Assembly: GCA_030425485.1 (NCBI GenBank)
Contig: JAUIAM010000007.1
Span: 91,025-155,024 of the forward strand
Length of the DNA: 64,000 nt
DNA from: Verrucomicrobiia bacterium
Lineage (GTDB): Bacteria; Verrucomicrobiota; Verrucomicrobiia; Opitutales; Cerasicoccaceae
Direction of reading: 5' to 3'
Shown here: positions 36,125-44,771 of the stretch, one piece after another
How the letters are laid out: each line of letters starts with the position of its first letter
How positions within the stretch are numbered: the first letter of the stretch is position 1
Program-made: the position numbers and the translations under genes
The notes under the pieces: model-generated
Database searches by the model: none
Seen by the model: only the letters and a program-made list of their open reading frames with translations
Told to the model about the DNA's origin: nothing

Positions 36125-37294
36125 ATGAGCACAGCGAATCGATTCGTAGCCGATCACGTGGCCGGGCTTCCCCGCTCGGGCATTCGTGATTTCTTCGCCA
36201 TTGTCTCACAAATGAAGGACGCCATTTCCCTCGGGATTGGTGAGCCGGATTTCGTTACGCCCTGGCACATCCGCGAGGCGGCGATCTACGCGCTGGAACA
36301 GGGCAAGACCTCCTACACGGACAATCGCGGGCTCATCAAGCTGCGGCGTGCGCTCTCGACCTACGTGGAAGAAAACTTCGGCATGAGCTATAGCCCGGAC
36401 ACCGAAATCCTCGTCACGGTCGGCGTCTCCGAGGCCATCGACATCGCCCTGCGCGCGGTCATCAACCCCGGCGACAAGGTGCTCTACCACGAGCCCTGCT
36501 ACGTGAGCTACCACCCGAGCGTCACGCTGACCCACGGGCAGGCCATTGGCGTGCCCACCAGCGCAGAGGATAACTTTGCCCTCGACGTGGACAAAGTCAT
36601 CGCGGCTTGGGAGCCGGGTGTCAAGGTGCTCATGCTCAACTTTCCCACTAACCCGACCGGGGGTGTGACCGACCGGGCCAAGCTCGAACGCCTGGCCAAG
36701 TTTGCCGTGGAGAAAGACTTGCTCATCCTCAGCGACGAAGTTTATGCCGAGCTGACCTACGACGGCCAGCACACCTCCATCGCCAGCCTGCCCGGCATGC
36801 GCGACCGCGTGATTTTCCTCCACGGCTTTTCCAAGGCCTGGGCCATGACAGGCTTCCGCATCGGCTTTGCCTGCGGCGCACCGGAGCTGATCGAGGCCAT
36901 GATGAAGGTCCACCAATACTCCATGATGTGCGCCCCCATCCTCAGTCAGGAGGCTGCCACGGAGGCCGTGACCAACGGCGCGGAGAGTGTCGCCCGCATG
37001 AAGGAGCAGTACCACCGCCGACGCGATTTCGTGGCCCGTCGCTTTAACGAAATTGGCTTAAAGTGCCACGCCCCCGAGGGCACTTTTTATGCTTTCCCGT
37101 CGATCCAGTCCACCGGGCTCAAGTCAATGGACTTCTGCAAAGGCCTCCTCGACGCGGAGAAGGTCGCCGTCGTCCCGGGCACAGCCTTTGGCCCCAGCGG
37201 CGAAGGCTTCTTCCGGGCCAGCTTCTCCAACAGCTACGAGCAACTCATCACCGCCACCGACGCCATCGAGCGCTACGTCGGCGGGCTGGGCTAG
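36125..37294 (+). CDS. Class I/II aminotransferase (PLP)
   Basis: A 389-residue fold-type I aminotransferase. The block ISLGIGEPDFVTPWHIREAA, the cofactor loop VTVGVSEAIDIALRA, FPTNPTGGV, the Asp/Tyr region SDEVYAELTY and the Schiff-base lysine in GFSKAWAMTGFRIGF are all present, and the substrate-carboxylate Arg is in GFFRASFSNS. The specificity is not certain; it resembles the broad alanine/aromatic aminotransferase (PatA-like) group that often follows an Lrp/AsnC gene. It differs clearly from the aminotransferase at 50972. Confidence 0.9.
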   Translation: MSTANRFVADHVAGLPRSGIRDFFAIVSQMKDAISLGIGEPDFVTPWHIREAAIYALEQGKTSYTDNRGLIKLRRALSTYVEENFGMSYSPDTEILVTVGVSEAIDIALRAVINPGDKVLYHEPCYVSYHPSVTLTHGQAIGVPTSAEDNFALDVDKVIAAWEPGVKVLMLNFPTNPTGGVTDRAKLERLAKFAVEKDLLILSDEVYAELTYDGQHTSIASLPGMRDRVIFLHGFSKAWAMTGFRIGFACGAPELIEAMMKVHQYSMMCAPILSQEAATEAVTNGAESVARMKEQYHRRRDFVARRFNEIGLKCHAPEGTFYAFPSIQSTGLKSMDFCKGLLDAEKVAVVPGTAFGPSGEGFFRASFSNSYEQLITATDAIERYVGGLG

Positions 37295-37312
37295 GATTGA
37301 GTTTTTTAATTT

Positions 37313-37410
37313 AACCACGGAGAGCACAAAGGGCACAAAGTGAAGATAACAACCGTAGAACGTTACTTTCTGAGTTTACCGTCTCAGTGCGCTCCGTGCT
37401 CTCTGTGGTT
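37313..37410. repeat. Palindromic element, family 2, before the methyltransferase
   Basis: The left arm AACCACGGAGAGCACAAAGG (then GCACAAAG) and the right arm GCTCCGTGCTCTCTGTGGTT are inverted repeats around about 45 bp of unrelated sequence. The outer 15 bases of each arm match the arms that enclose the GxxExxY gene at 13857-14298 closely. It ends 23 bp before the methyltransferase ATG. Confidence 0.72.
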
Positions 37411-37433
37411 AAATAGTTTCGATTATTAAAGCC

Positions 37434-38156
37434 ATGAACATCCCGCTGAATAAGAAATCGACGAATGCGCAGATCAAGGCGCGTTTTGACAACGATGTGG
37501 AGCGCTTCTCCAATCTCGAGACGGGCCAGCAGGCGGTGATCGACGCGCCGCTCATGCTGGAGCTGATTTCCGACCTGGCGGGCAAGGTCGTGCCACAGGC
37601 AAGGCACCTGCTCGACATCGGCTGCGGCGCGGGCAACAACACGATCAAGATACTCCGCAACAAGCCCGGCCTGAACTGCGATCTACTCGATCTGAGCGAC
37701 AAGATGCTGGCGCGGGCCGCTGAGCGCGTTCGGGCGGAGGACTCCGGCGCAGTGCGAACATTTAACGGTGACCTGCGTGAGGTCGAGTTGCCGACGGGTC
37801 ACTACGACATCATCGTAGCTGCGGCGGTGCTCCACCACTTGCGCGACGAGGCCGACTGGGAGCGGGCTTTTGCCCGCATCCATTCGCTGCTTGCGCCCGG
37901 CGGCGCGCTCTTTGTCAGCGATATGTTTTTCCACGAAGACCCGCAGGTACACGCTGCCATGTGGGAGCGCTACGCAGCGTACCTGCGCGGGCTCGGTGGC
38001 CCGGAGTACCAGGAAAAGGTATTCGCCTATATCGATGTGGAGGACTCACCCCGCGACCTTACGTTCCAGCTCGAACTCCTGCGCAAGGTGGGCTTTAGCA
38101 AGGTGGACATCCTGCACAAAAACTCCTGCTTCGGCGCCTACGTGGCGGTAAAGTAA
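37434..38156 (+). CDS. SAM-dependent methyltransferase (class I)
   Basis: A 240-residue Rossmann methyltransferase. Motif I is HLLDIGCGAGNNTIKIL (about 58-75), motif II DLLDLSDKMLARAAERVRAE, and motif IV YDIIVAAAVLHHLRDEADWERAF; the later block GGALFVSDMFFHEDPQVH is motif V. The C-terminal part (YAAYLRGLGGPEYQEKVFAYI) may form a substrate cap. The substrate is unknown; the sequence resembles small-molecule or tRNA-modification methyltransferases. It is flanked on both sides by palindromic repeats. Confidence 0.85.
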   Translation: MNIPLNKKSTNAQIKARFDNDVERFSNLETGQQAVIDAPLMLELISDLAGKVVPQARHLLDIGCGAGNNTIKILRNKPGLNCDLLDLSDKMLARAAERVRAEDSGAVRTFNGDLREVELPTGHYDIIVAAAVLHHLRDEADWERAFARIHSLLAPGGALFVSDMFFHEDPQVHAAMWERYAAYLRGLGGPEYQEKVFAYIDVEDSPRDLTFQLELLRKVGFSKVDILHKNSCFGAYVAVK

Positions 38157-38182
38157 GGCATGCATTGCGGTGAGTCTGTCTT

Positions 38183-38328
38183 TTGAACCATAGACAAAGC
38201 GAAAGCTGGGCTTGAAGTAGAGGGAGAATTGTGACTTTATCGCAGGTTGGCCGCCATTCTTGGCGTCCTTTGCGGTTAAATGCTTCCTCTATCCCTGAGC
38301 TCTATGTGCTCTCTGGGGTAAACAAACA
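38183..38328. repeat. Degenerate palindromic repeat before der
   Basis: The start TTGAACCATAGACAAAGCGA and the end CTCTATGTGCTCTCTGGGGT (then AAAC), together with GCGTCCTTTGCGGTTAAATG in the middle, look like decayed arms of family 2. Pairing is imperfect. No gene is visible in the 181-bp gap. Confidence 0.4.
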
Positions 38329-38337
38329 ATTTCATTC

Positions 38338-39789
38338 ATGATTCTCGAACGTAGTGTGGCCCTGGTGGGGCGTCCCAATGTCGGCAAGAGCCGAATTTTT
38401 AATCGTCTGGTCGGGCGGCGCGTAGCCATCGTGCACGATATGCCGGGCGTGACGCGTGACCTCGCCGCGGAGATGGTCAACGACGACTTTCAGCTCATGG
38501 ACACGGGGGGTATCGGCATTAAGCCCGAGATGACCCCGGAGATGATCCACGATGCAACCGAGGAGCAGGTCGACTTTGCCATTCAGGCGGCTGCGCTGGT
38601 CCTCTTTGTGGTGGACGGGGCCGAGGGGCTGACCAACGTCGATGTCGAGCTGGCGGACAAGCTGCGCCGCTATGGCAAGGAGACCCTGCTCGTGGTCAAC
38701 AAGATCGACGTGGGCAGCGCGTCCGAGAACGTGCAGGAGTTTTTCTCGCTCGGGATTGAGGGCACGCACCGCGTCTCCGCCGAGCACGGCACGGGCTTCA
38801 GCAGCCTGATCGAACACATTTACAACAAGCTCGGCCCCAAGCCACCGCAGCCGAAAAAGGCCGAGGGGCCACGCCGCACGCGCATCTGCCTGGCGGGCAA
38901 GCCCAACGTCGGCAAGTCCTCCCTCGGCAACCGCCTGCTCAACAACGAGCGGCTCATCGTGAGCGAGGTGGCCGGGACGACTCGCGACGCCATCGGTGCG
39001 GATCTCGACTACGAGTTAGACGCCGACAACACGCTGCACTTCCACCTCGTAGACACGGCGGGGCTCAAGCCCAAGCGCAAGCTGGGCAGTTCGTTGGACT
39101 ATTTTTCCTCTCTACGCTCCGAGGAGGCCATCCGCCGTAGTGACATCGTGTTTCTCGTCCTCGACGCCATGACGGGTGTGCAAAAGCATGACAAGAAGCT
39201 GGCCGGGGAAATCCTCGAAGCGGGCGTCGGACTTGTCATGGTGGTCAACAAGTGGGACCTCGCCCTGGAAGCCTTCCGCCGCGACCCGCCCCCGGGCTAC
39301 GATAGCGAGCGCGACTTCCGCAAGGGCTTCATGGACGCCGTGCGCGAGGAGCTGTTTTTCCTGCCGGACTCACCCGTCATTTTTACCTCGGCCAAGGACA
39401 ACTACCATGTGACGGACATCATGAAGCAGGCCGCCGCCGTCAGCGCCACGCTCAACATGGAGCTGCCCACGGGCAAAATCAACAGCCTGCTCAAGAAGAT
39501 GATCGAAAAGAAGCCGCCCAAGCTTTCCCGTGGCAAGCGATTCAAAATTTACTACGCCGTGCAGACGGGCAACCGCCCGTTCCGCATCCGTTTGTTCTGC
39601 AACTCGGAGGAGCGGTTTGACGACAACTACCGCCGCTATCTCCAGACTGGGTTCCAGAAGGAGTTTCGACTCTCGGGTTGCCCGATCCGCTTCGAGTTGG
39701 TGGGTAAGCCCGGCCAGCAGCGCGAGATGTCCATCACCGAGTACCGCAAGCAGGCCCAGCGCGGTAAAGGCAAGGGTAAGCGGAAGTAG
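38338..39789 (+). CDS. der: GTPase Der (EngA)
   Basis: A 483-residue double-G-domain GTPase required for 50S maturation. G domain 1: GRPNVGKSRIFNRLVGRR, PGVTRDL, DTGGI and NKID (about residue 121). G domain 2: GKPNVGKSSLGNRLLNNE, AGTTRDAI, DTAGL and NKWD (about 304). The C-terminal KH-like domain ends FELVGKPGQQREMSITEYRK, with a lysine-rich tail (QRGKGKGKRK). G1 of domain 1 has KSR where many members have KST or KSS. Confidence 0.97.
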   Translation: MILERSVALVGRPNVGKSRIFNRLVGRRVAIVHDMPGVTRDLAAEMVNDDFQLMDTGGIGIKPEMTPEMIHDATEEQVDFAIQAAALVLFVVDGAEGLTNVDVELADKLRRYGKETLLVVNKIDVGSASENVQEFFSLGIEGTHRVSAEHGTGFSSLIEHIYNKLGPKPPQPKKAEGPRRTRICLAGKPNVGKSSLGNRLLNNERLIVSEVAGTTRDAIGADLDYELDADNTLHFHLVDTAGLKPKRKLGSSLDYFSSLRSEEAIRRSDIVFLVLDAMTGVQKHDKKLAGEILEAGVGLVMVVNKWDLALEAFRRDPPPGYDSERDFRKGFMDAVREELFFLPDSPVIFTSAKDNYHVTDIMKQAAAVSATLNMELPTGKINSLLKKMIEKKPPKLSRGKRFKIYYAVQTGNRPFRIRLFCNSEERFDDNYRRYLQTGFQKEFRLSGCPIRFELVGKPGQQREMSITEYRKQAQRGKGKGKRK

Positions 39790-39847
39790 AGGTTTTTAAG
39801 CCGCAGGTAAATTAAACAGTAGGTAACGGAGTGAGCAGAGAGCTTTC

Positions 39848-40054
39848 ATGAACAGGCCTACAATCACAACCCTTGCGGTTATTTTCCTGACACCCTTTAT
39901 CCTGTTCGGGCTATACCTATCATCGCCTTCTGATTTTGAAATAGCCTGGAGTGAAACAAGCTGGATCACGAAAGCTTGTTGGCTAAGTGGCGTTGCCCTG
40001 CTTAGCCTCTTAACCTATCTGAAGTTCAGGATTAACGCGATGCCTAGAAAATGA
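39848..40054 (+). CDS. Small two-TM membrane protein
   Basis: A 68-residue protein with two hydrophobic segments, ITTLAVIFLTPFILFGLYL and ACWLSGVALLSLLTYL, and a basic tail (RINAMPRK). No family is recognised. It is read in the 391-bp gap between der and the GH20 gene; the remaining 126 bp (40055-40180) show no clear feature. Confidence 0.5.
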   Translation: MNRPTITTLAVIFLTPFILFGLYLSSPSDFEIAWSETSWITKACWLSGVALLSLLTYLKFRINAMPRK

Positions 40055-40180
40055 ATTCACTGTTGTCCCTGCTTTCTCCTGTTGGATTGTCAAGCTTAAC
40101 GCTATGGCTCAACTGTGTGAGCGGAGTGGCTTTACATTTGCGTTGCTTGTTAAGCGGGGTAGGCGGCATACAATGAAGCC

Positions 40181-41878
40181 ATGCAATTGATCCCCGCACC
40201 CAAGAAACTCGAAACGGCAGGCGGCACCTGCGCACAAGACGTTAAGCCCAACATCAAAACAGGTGCCGAAGGCATTCCCGCGCAGGGGTATCGGCTTTCG
40301 ATCCAACCTGAAGGTGTAAGCATCGCAGCGGCTGACGATGTCGGCGCGTTTTACGCCGAGCAGACCCTGCAGCAGATCGCCGAGCAAGCTGGCGATGCGG
40401 GCATGCCTTGCCTGACGATCGAGGATTGGCCGGACTTTTCCGTGCGGGGCTACATGCTGGAAGTTTCCCGCGACCGTGTGCCCACGATGGAGCACCTGCT
40501 CTACCTGGTGGACATTCTGGCCTCGCTGCGATACAACCAGCTCCAGCTTTATACGGAGCACACCTTTGCCTATCCGGGGCACGAAGTGGTCTGGGGGATG
40601 GCTTCGCCTATGACGGCAGGGCAGGTCAAGGCGCTCGACGCCTACTGCGCGGCACGCCACATCGAGCTTGTGCCCAATCAAAACTCGTTCGGGCACTTTG
40701 AGCGCTGGCTCAAGCATAAGGAGTATAAAAACCTCGCGGAGTGCCCGGATGGCTTCTGGCATCACGAGAACGGCTTTCGACCGCATGGCGGTACGCTTCG
40801 CCCCGACGATTGCAGCCTGGAGCTGCTCGACGGCCTGTACACGGAGCTCCTGCCCAACTTTAAGAGCAAGAAGTTCAATGTCGGTTGCGATGAGCCCTGG
40901 GAACTCGGGCAGGGCTGGAGCAAGCCGCAGGCCGAGAAGGAGGGCAAGCACGCCGTCTACTCGCACTTCCTCAAGCGCATCTGCGAGCTTGCCGCAAAGC
41001 ATGGGACTGAGCCCATGTGCTGGGCAGACATCCTGATGGAGGACCCACAGTTCATTGACCAACTGCCGGATAACCTCACCCCAATCCTCTGGGGCTACCA
41101 CGTAGGCCATCCTTACGACAAGGAATGCGACATCATGGCCAAGACGAAGCGCCCCTACTATGTCGCGCCGGGGGACTCGACCTGGAACAGCTACAGCGGC
41201 CGTGTCGAAAATATGTGCGAAAACATCCGCATCGCAGCGAGTGAAGGCCACGGTAAGGGTGCCAGTGGCCTCCTGCTGACGCACTGGGGGGATCAGGGAC
41301 ATGGACAGACATGGCCCACCACACTGCCAGGGCTGATCGTTGCTGCCTTGACCGCATGGGATATTCAGGCCGGGAGCAAGATGCAGCTCGCCCAGCTCGT
41401 CAATGACCTTTTCTTTAAGGGGGACGACTGCACTGCCGCTGAGGTGTTGCTTGAGCTGGGAGACGTCGACTTGCTCGTGCCAGCCACCACCTGGAACCAC
41501 AGTTTCCTCTTCGCCACCATTGTTTGGCCACTGGAGCAAGCTCGCAAGGAGTTGGTGAATTGCCCGAACGAGGCACTGGAAAAAGTCATCGAGCAGTGCA
41601 ACAAGTGGGAGCGGACCCTCGCCTCGGCTTCGATTAAAGCGGACGATGCGGACTGGCTGCGGGAGGAGTTAGGCTTGTCCATCGCCATGGTGCGTTTCTC
41701 CGCCCGGCGCAGCCTGGAGATCAAGGCCTGTAGCGGAGATTCAGAAAAGTTCAGCCTCAGCCCGGAGTTGCGCTCAGAGCTCGCGCAGATCATCGGTGTC
41801 TACGAGCGCTTGTGGATAAACCGCAGTCGTATCGGCGGATTGCATGAGAGCGCCAACAACCTCCGCCGCTTGATGTAG
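40181..41878 (+). CDS. GH20-type beta-N-acetylhexosaminidase-like glycoside hydrolase
   Basis: A 565-residue protein. An N-terminal GH20b-like segment (IPAPKKLETAGG to EQTLQQIAEQ) precedes the TIM barrel beginning DWPDFSVRGYMLEVSRDRVPTMEHLLYLVD. The catalytic Asp-Glu pair is Asp237-Glu238 in FNVGCDEPWELG. MCWADILMED and LTHWGDQGHGQ are further active-site strands. GH20 enzymes cleave terminal GlcNAc/GalNAc. There is no signal peptide, so it probably works in the cytoplasm on imported oligosaccharides or peptidoglycan fragments. The C-terminal region of about 150 residues is helical. Confidence 0.8.
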   Translation: MQLIPAPKKLETAGGTCAQDVKPNIKTGAEGIPAQGYRLSIQPEGVSIAAADDVGAFYAEQTLQQIAEQAGDAGMPCLTIEDWPDFSVRGYMLEVSRDRVPTMEHLLYLVDILASLRYNQLQLYTEHTFAYPGHEVVWGMASPMTAGQVKALDAYCAARHIELVPNQNSFGHFERWLKHKEYKNLAECPDGFWHHENGFRPHGGTLRPDDCSLELLDGLYTELLPNFKSKKFNVGCDEPWELGQGWSKPQAEKEGKHAVYSHFLKRICELAAKHGTEPMCWADILMEDPQFIDQLPDNLTPILWGYHVGHPYDKECDIMAKTKRPYYVAPGDSTWNSYSGRVENMCENIRIAASEGHGKGASGLLLTHWGDQGHGQTWPTTLPGLIVAALTAWDIQAGSKMQLAQLVNDLFFKGDDCTAAEVLLELGDVDLLVPATTWNHSFLFATIVWPLEQARKELVNCPNEALEKVIEQCNKWERTLASASIKADDADWLREELGLSIAMVRFSARRSLEIKACSGDSEKFSLSPELRSELAQIIGVYERLWINRSRIGGLHESANNLRRLM

Positions 41879-41982
41879 GGCTGCGGAGCTGGCTGAGTGC
41901 AAGTCATGCCAGGGCCTCCGACGGGATAATCGCTGCTTGTCGCTGGCCATTTTTTCGTACCTGTGTGAGGGTATGGTCTTAA

Positions 41983-43002
41983 ATGGTACTCGCGCTCTTT
42001 TTGTTTTTCGTGTCCACGATCGTCATTGTATTGGCGGGAACGAGACTGGTCAAGGTATGCGATGAACTCGCAGACCGCACTGGGCTGGGGGAGGCCTTCA
42101 TGGGGGCAATCTTCCTCGGTGCGATCACGTCGCTGCCGGGGATCACCGCCTCGGTCACGGCAGCGCTTGATGGTGCGGCTTCGCTCGCGCTTTCGAATGC
42201 CTATGGGGGCATCGCTGCTCAGACCCTGTTTATCGCCATCGCCGACATCTTTTATCCCAAGGTAAATCTGGAGCACGCCGCCGCCTCGGTGGAAAACATG
42301 CTCATGGGCGTGATCGTGGTTATTCTGGTTTCGCTCTTGATTTTTGCGGCATCGATCCCCGGGGTGTCTGTCTGGCACATCCACCCCGTGTCGCTGCTGC
42401 TGCCCGTTGCCTACGTCTTTCTCATGCGGATTGTGCAGCAAACGCGCGCAACGCCCATGTGGCAGGCCCGTCGCACCGAAGACACCCACCCGGACATCCC
42501 CAGCAAGTCCAACGAACACATGAGTCGGAGTGATTTGCGCAAGCGCTGGCTGAAACTTTCCGGCATGGGCCTGGCGCTCGTTATCTCCGGCTGGTTGTTG
42601 ACCCGGAGCGCGGAGCATCTGGCAGAGCACTGGCAGTTGGGTCACTCTCTGGTCGGAGGCTTGGGAATTGCGGTGATTACCTCGCTTCCGGAGCTGGTGA
42701 CGGCGATTGCGGCGGTGCGACTGGGGTCCCTGACCTTGGCCGTGGGCGGCATTCTCGGTGGCAACGCATTCGATACGCTTTTTGCCGCAATGGCGGATAT
42801 TGCCTACACGAAAGGCTCCATATACGCCTTTGCTACAAGCAAGGAGACGGCCATCGCCGCGCTCAGCCTTATCATGACCGGTGTGCTGCTAGTCGGACTT
42901 CTCCACCGACAACGCCGCGGGCCCGCCGGAATCGGCTTCGAGAGTCTCGGTGTCATTCTGATCTACATCATCGGGATGGCGGTTATCTTCCTGCGCTTGT
43001 GA
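41983..43002 (+). CDS. CaCA superfamily cation antiporter
   Basis: A 339-residue membrane protein with about 10 hydrophobic segments and two inverted alpha repeats separated by a hydrophilic loop (residues about 155-190, ARRTEDTHPDIPSKSNEHM). Alpha 2 is canonical: VITSLPELVTAIAAV with Glu237, then GGNAFDT with Asn261. Alpha 1 reads AITSLPGITASVTAAL, with Gly53 where the cation-binding Glu is expected, and SNAYGG afterwards. Ion specificity is therefore uncertain; Na+/Ca2+ or H+/Ca2+ exchange would be the family default. The gene starts 104 bp after the GH20 gene. Confidence 0.8.
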   Translation: MVLALFLFFVSTIVIVLAGTRLVKVCDELADRTGLGEAFMGAIFLGAITSLPGITASVTAALDGAASLALSNAYGGIAAQTLFIAIADIFYPKVNLEHAAASVENMLMGVIVVILVSLLIFAASIPGVSVWHIHPVSLLLPVAYVFLMRIVQQTRATPMWQARRTEDTHPDIPSKSNEHMSRSDLRKRWLKLSGMGLALVISGWLLTRSAEHLAEHWQLGHSLVGGLGIAVITSLPELVTAIAAVRLGSLTLAVGGILGGNAFDTLFAAMADIAYTKGSIYAFATSKETAIAALSLIMTGVLLVGLLHRQRRGPAGIGFESLGVILIYIIGMAVIFLRL

Positions 43003-43046
43003 TTTTTCTTTGGCCAAGCCCCGCGCTCTGTGCTCACTGTATCTGC

Positions 43047-44030
43047 GTGGTTGATTTACCCAAAGTCGCTTTCATGGGCTCCGACGCCATTGCCGTGCCG
43101 GTGCTGGAGTTTTTGGCCAAGGACGCGCGCGATCTCTGCGCGGTTGCTGGCGTGTACTCCCAGCCTGACCGCCCCAAGGGGCGCGGAAAAAAGCTCCAGC
43201 CCAACCCCCTCGCCGCCGCTGCCATAGGACTTGGCCTGCCCCTGCGCCAGCCGGAAAAGCCCGGCCCGGATGACGTCGCCTGGATGCGCGATAACGACGT
43301 CCAACTGGTCTTCGTCATGGCCTACGGGCATATTTTAAAAAAATCCCTCCTGGCTACGCCGTCGCTGGGCTTTGTGAATTTCCACGCATCGCTGCTGCCC
43401 AAGCTCCGCGGCGCCTCTCCAGTCGAGTCGGCAGTAGCCACCGGGGAACACGAGACCGGGGTCAGCCTGATGCGCATCATACCAAAGATGGACGCCGGGG
43501 CGGTGTGCGATGTCGAGCGGGTGAGTATCGAGCCGAACGACACAGGGGCAAGCGTGCGCGAGAAGCTCTCTGCCGCCACCGTACCGCTGCTTGCGCGCCA
43601 TCTGCCGACCTTGCTTGCGGGGACCGCGACCTTTACCGAGCAAGACGAAGCGCAGGCCACGTATTGCCGCAAATTGGATAAGGCCGACGGCCAACTGGAC
43701 TTTTCCGCCTCGGCTTCGGCCCTCGCCGCGCGTATCAACGGGCTCGACCCCTGGCCCGGTTGCAGTTGCGAAGTCGGTGACGTCCGGCTGAAACTGCGCG
43801 AGGCAGCAGTGCTGGAGCCGCAAGTGGCATCAGATACGCCTCCGGGGACAGTCATCGCAGCTAACGCCGAAGGCGTAGACGTTGCCGTGGGCGAGGGGAG
43901 TGTGCTACGCCTTCATCAGCTCCAACGCCCAGGCGGCAAGATGCTCCCGGCAGGGGATTTTCTGAGAGGGTTCGCCCTGCCCCTGGGCACACGACTCAGC
44001 GGCGGAGAGATGCGCGGCCTCGTTGAGTAG
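43047..44030 (+). CDS. fmt: Methionyl-tRNA formyltransferase
   Basis: An enzyme of about 327 residues that formylates initiator Met-tRNA. A GTG at 43047 gives VVDLPKVAFMGSDAIAVPVLEFL, matching the family start; the frame is open to 42999. The catalytic Asn-His and the SLLPxxRGA signature are in NFHASLLPKLRGASPVESA, and the folate-loop Asp region is METGVSLMRI-like (HETGVSLMRIIPKMDAG). The C-terminal oligonucleotide-binding domain begins near TYCRKLDKADGQLDF. No def gene is adjacent. Confidence 0.94.
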   Translation: MVDLPKVAFMGSDAIAVPVLEFLAKDARDLCAVAGVYSQPDRPKGRGKKLQPNPLAAAAIGLGLPLRQPEKPGPDDVAWMRDNDVQLVFVMAYGHILKKSLLATPSLGFVNFHASLLPKLRGASPVESAVATGEHETGVSLMRIIPKMDAGAVCDVERVSIEPNDTGASVREKLSAATVPLLARHLPTLLAGTATFTEQDEAQATYCRKLDKADGQLDFSASASALAARINGLDPWPGCSCEVGDVRLKLREAAVLEPQVASDTPPGTVIAANAEGVDVAVGEGSVLRLHQLQRPGGKMLPAGDFLRGFALPLGTRLSGGEMRGLVE

Positions 44031-44167
44031 ATGCCATGGATTCGGCCCGCTGCCAGCGAGACCCAGGGCTTGCGCCCCCATGATTGCTCAGCTTATCAAA
44101 CATCTTTAACGGGAGCATTGATTTTTTCGCTTTCCAATTCTGCCGGGCGAAATAAGGTATCTGTTTT

Positions 44168-44764
44168 ATGGTAAAAATGGTTATGACGGGATGCCTGTTT
44201 TGGCTGGTGGCGACGAGCGCGCTGCTGGGGCAAAATCGCATTACGCTGGTGGATGTCTACCAGGAGATGGAGCAGTTGCGGGCACAAGTCGGTCGGCTGC
44301 AGCTAGAGCTGGAGGCCCAGCGCCGGGAGAATGACAACATGCGCCGCAGCCTGGAGGCCATGAAGCAACAGCAGCAGTCACTCGTTTCGAGCTACAACCA
44401 GTTTGTTACGCAAACAAACTCAACTTTAACTACGCTGCCAGAGCGCGAGCGTGCACTGAAGACTGAGGTTTTCTCCGAAATGACACGTCAGATGAAGGAC
44501 TTGGCCGATCAAGTACAGCGCGGCTTTGACCAGTTGACCAAGACCCGCAGCTACAGCCAGGAGCAAACTTCCAGCGTAACCTTCGACCAGGACTATCCCT
44601 CCACCGGGGTGGCCTACGTCGTGCAGCCCGGGGACAGCCTGTCGAAAATCGCCAAGAAGATGAACTCCACGGTGCGTGATATTCAAAACGCAAACCAGAT
44701 CCGCGACCCGAGCCGTGATCTGCGGGCCGGTGACACCATCTTTGTCCCACAGCGCAACCCCTGA
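44168..44764 (+). CDS. LysM-domain exported protein with coiled coil
   Basis: A 198-residue protein. A signal peptide (MVKMVMTGCLFWLVATSALLGQ) is followed by a coiled coil of about 65 residues (VDVYQEMEQLRAQVGRLQLELEAQRRENDNMRRSLEAMKQQQ), a polar linker, and a C-terminal LysM domain (YVVQPGDSLSKIAKKMNSTVRDIQNANQI through LRAGDTIFVPQ). LysM binds peptidoglycan, so the protein is probably a periplasmic wall-associated factor. It lies 7 bp upstream of parB, so the two are likely co-transcribed. Confidence 0.88.
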   Translation: MVKMVMTGCLFWLVATSALLGQNRITLVDVYQEMEQLRAQVGRLQLELEAQRRENDNMRRSLEAMKQQQQSLVSSYNQFVTQTNSTLTTLPERERALKTEVFSEMTRQMKDLADQVQRGFDQLTKTRSYSQEQTSSVTFDQDYPSTGVAYVVQPGDSLSKIAKKMNSTVRDIQNANQIRDPSRDLRAGDTIFVPQRNP

Positions 44765-44771
44765 TTTTTCC

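Noticed and set aside
40109..41539. A 476-codon frame antisense to the GH20 gene
   Set aside because: No motif; the sense strand carries clear GH20 catalytic blocks.
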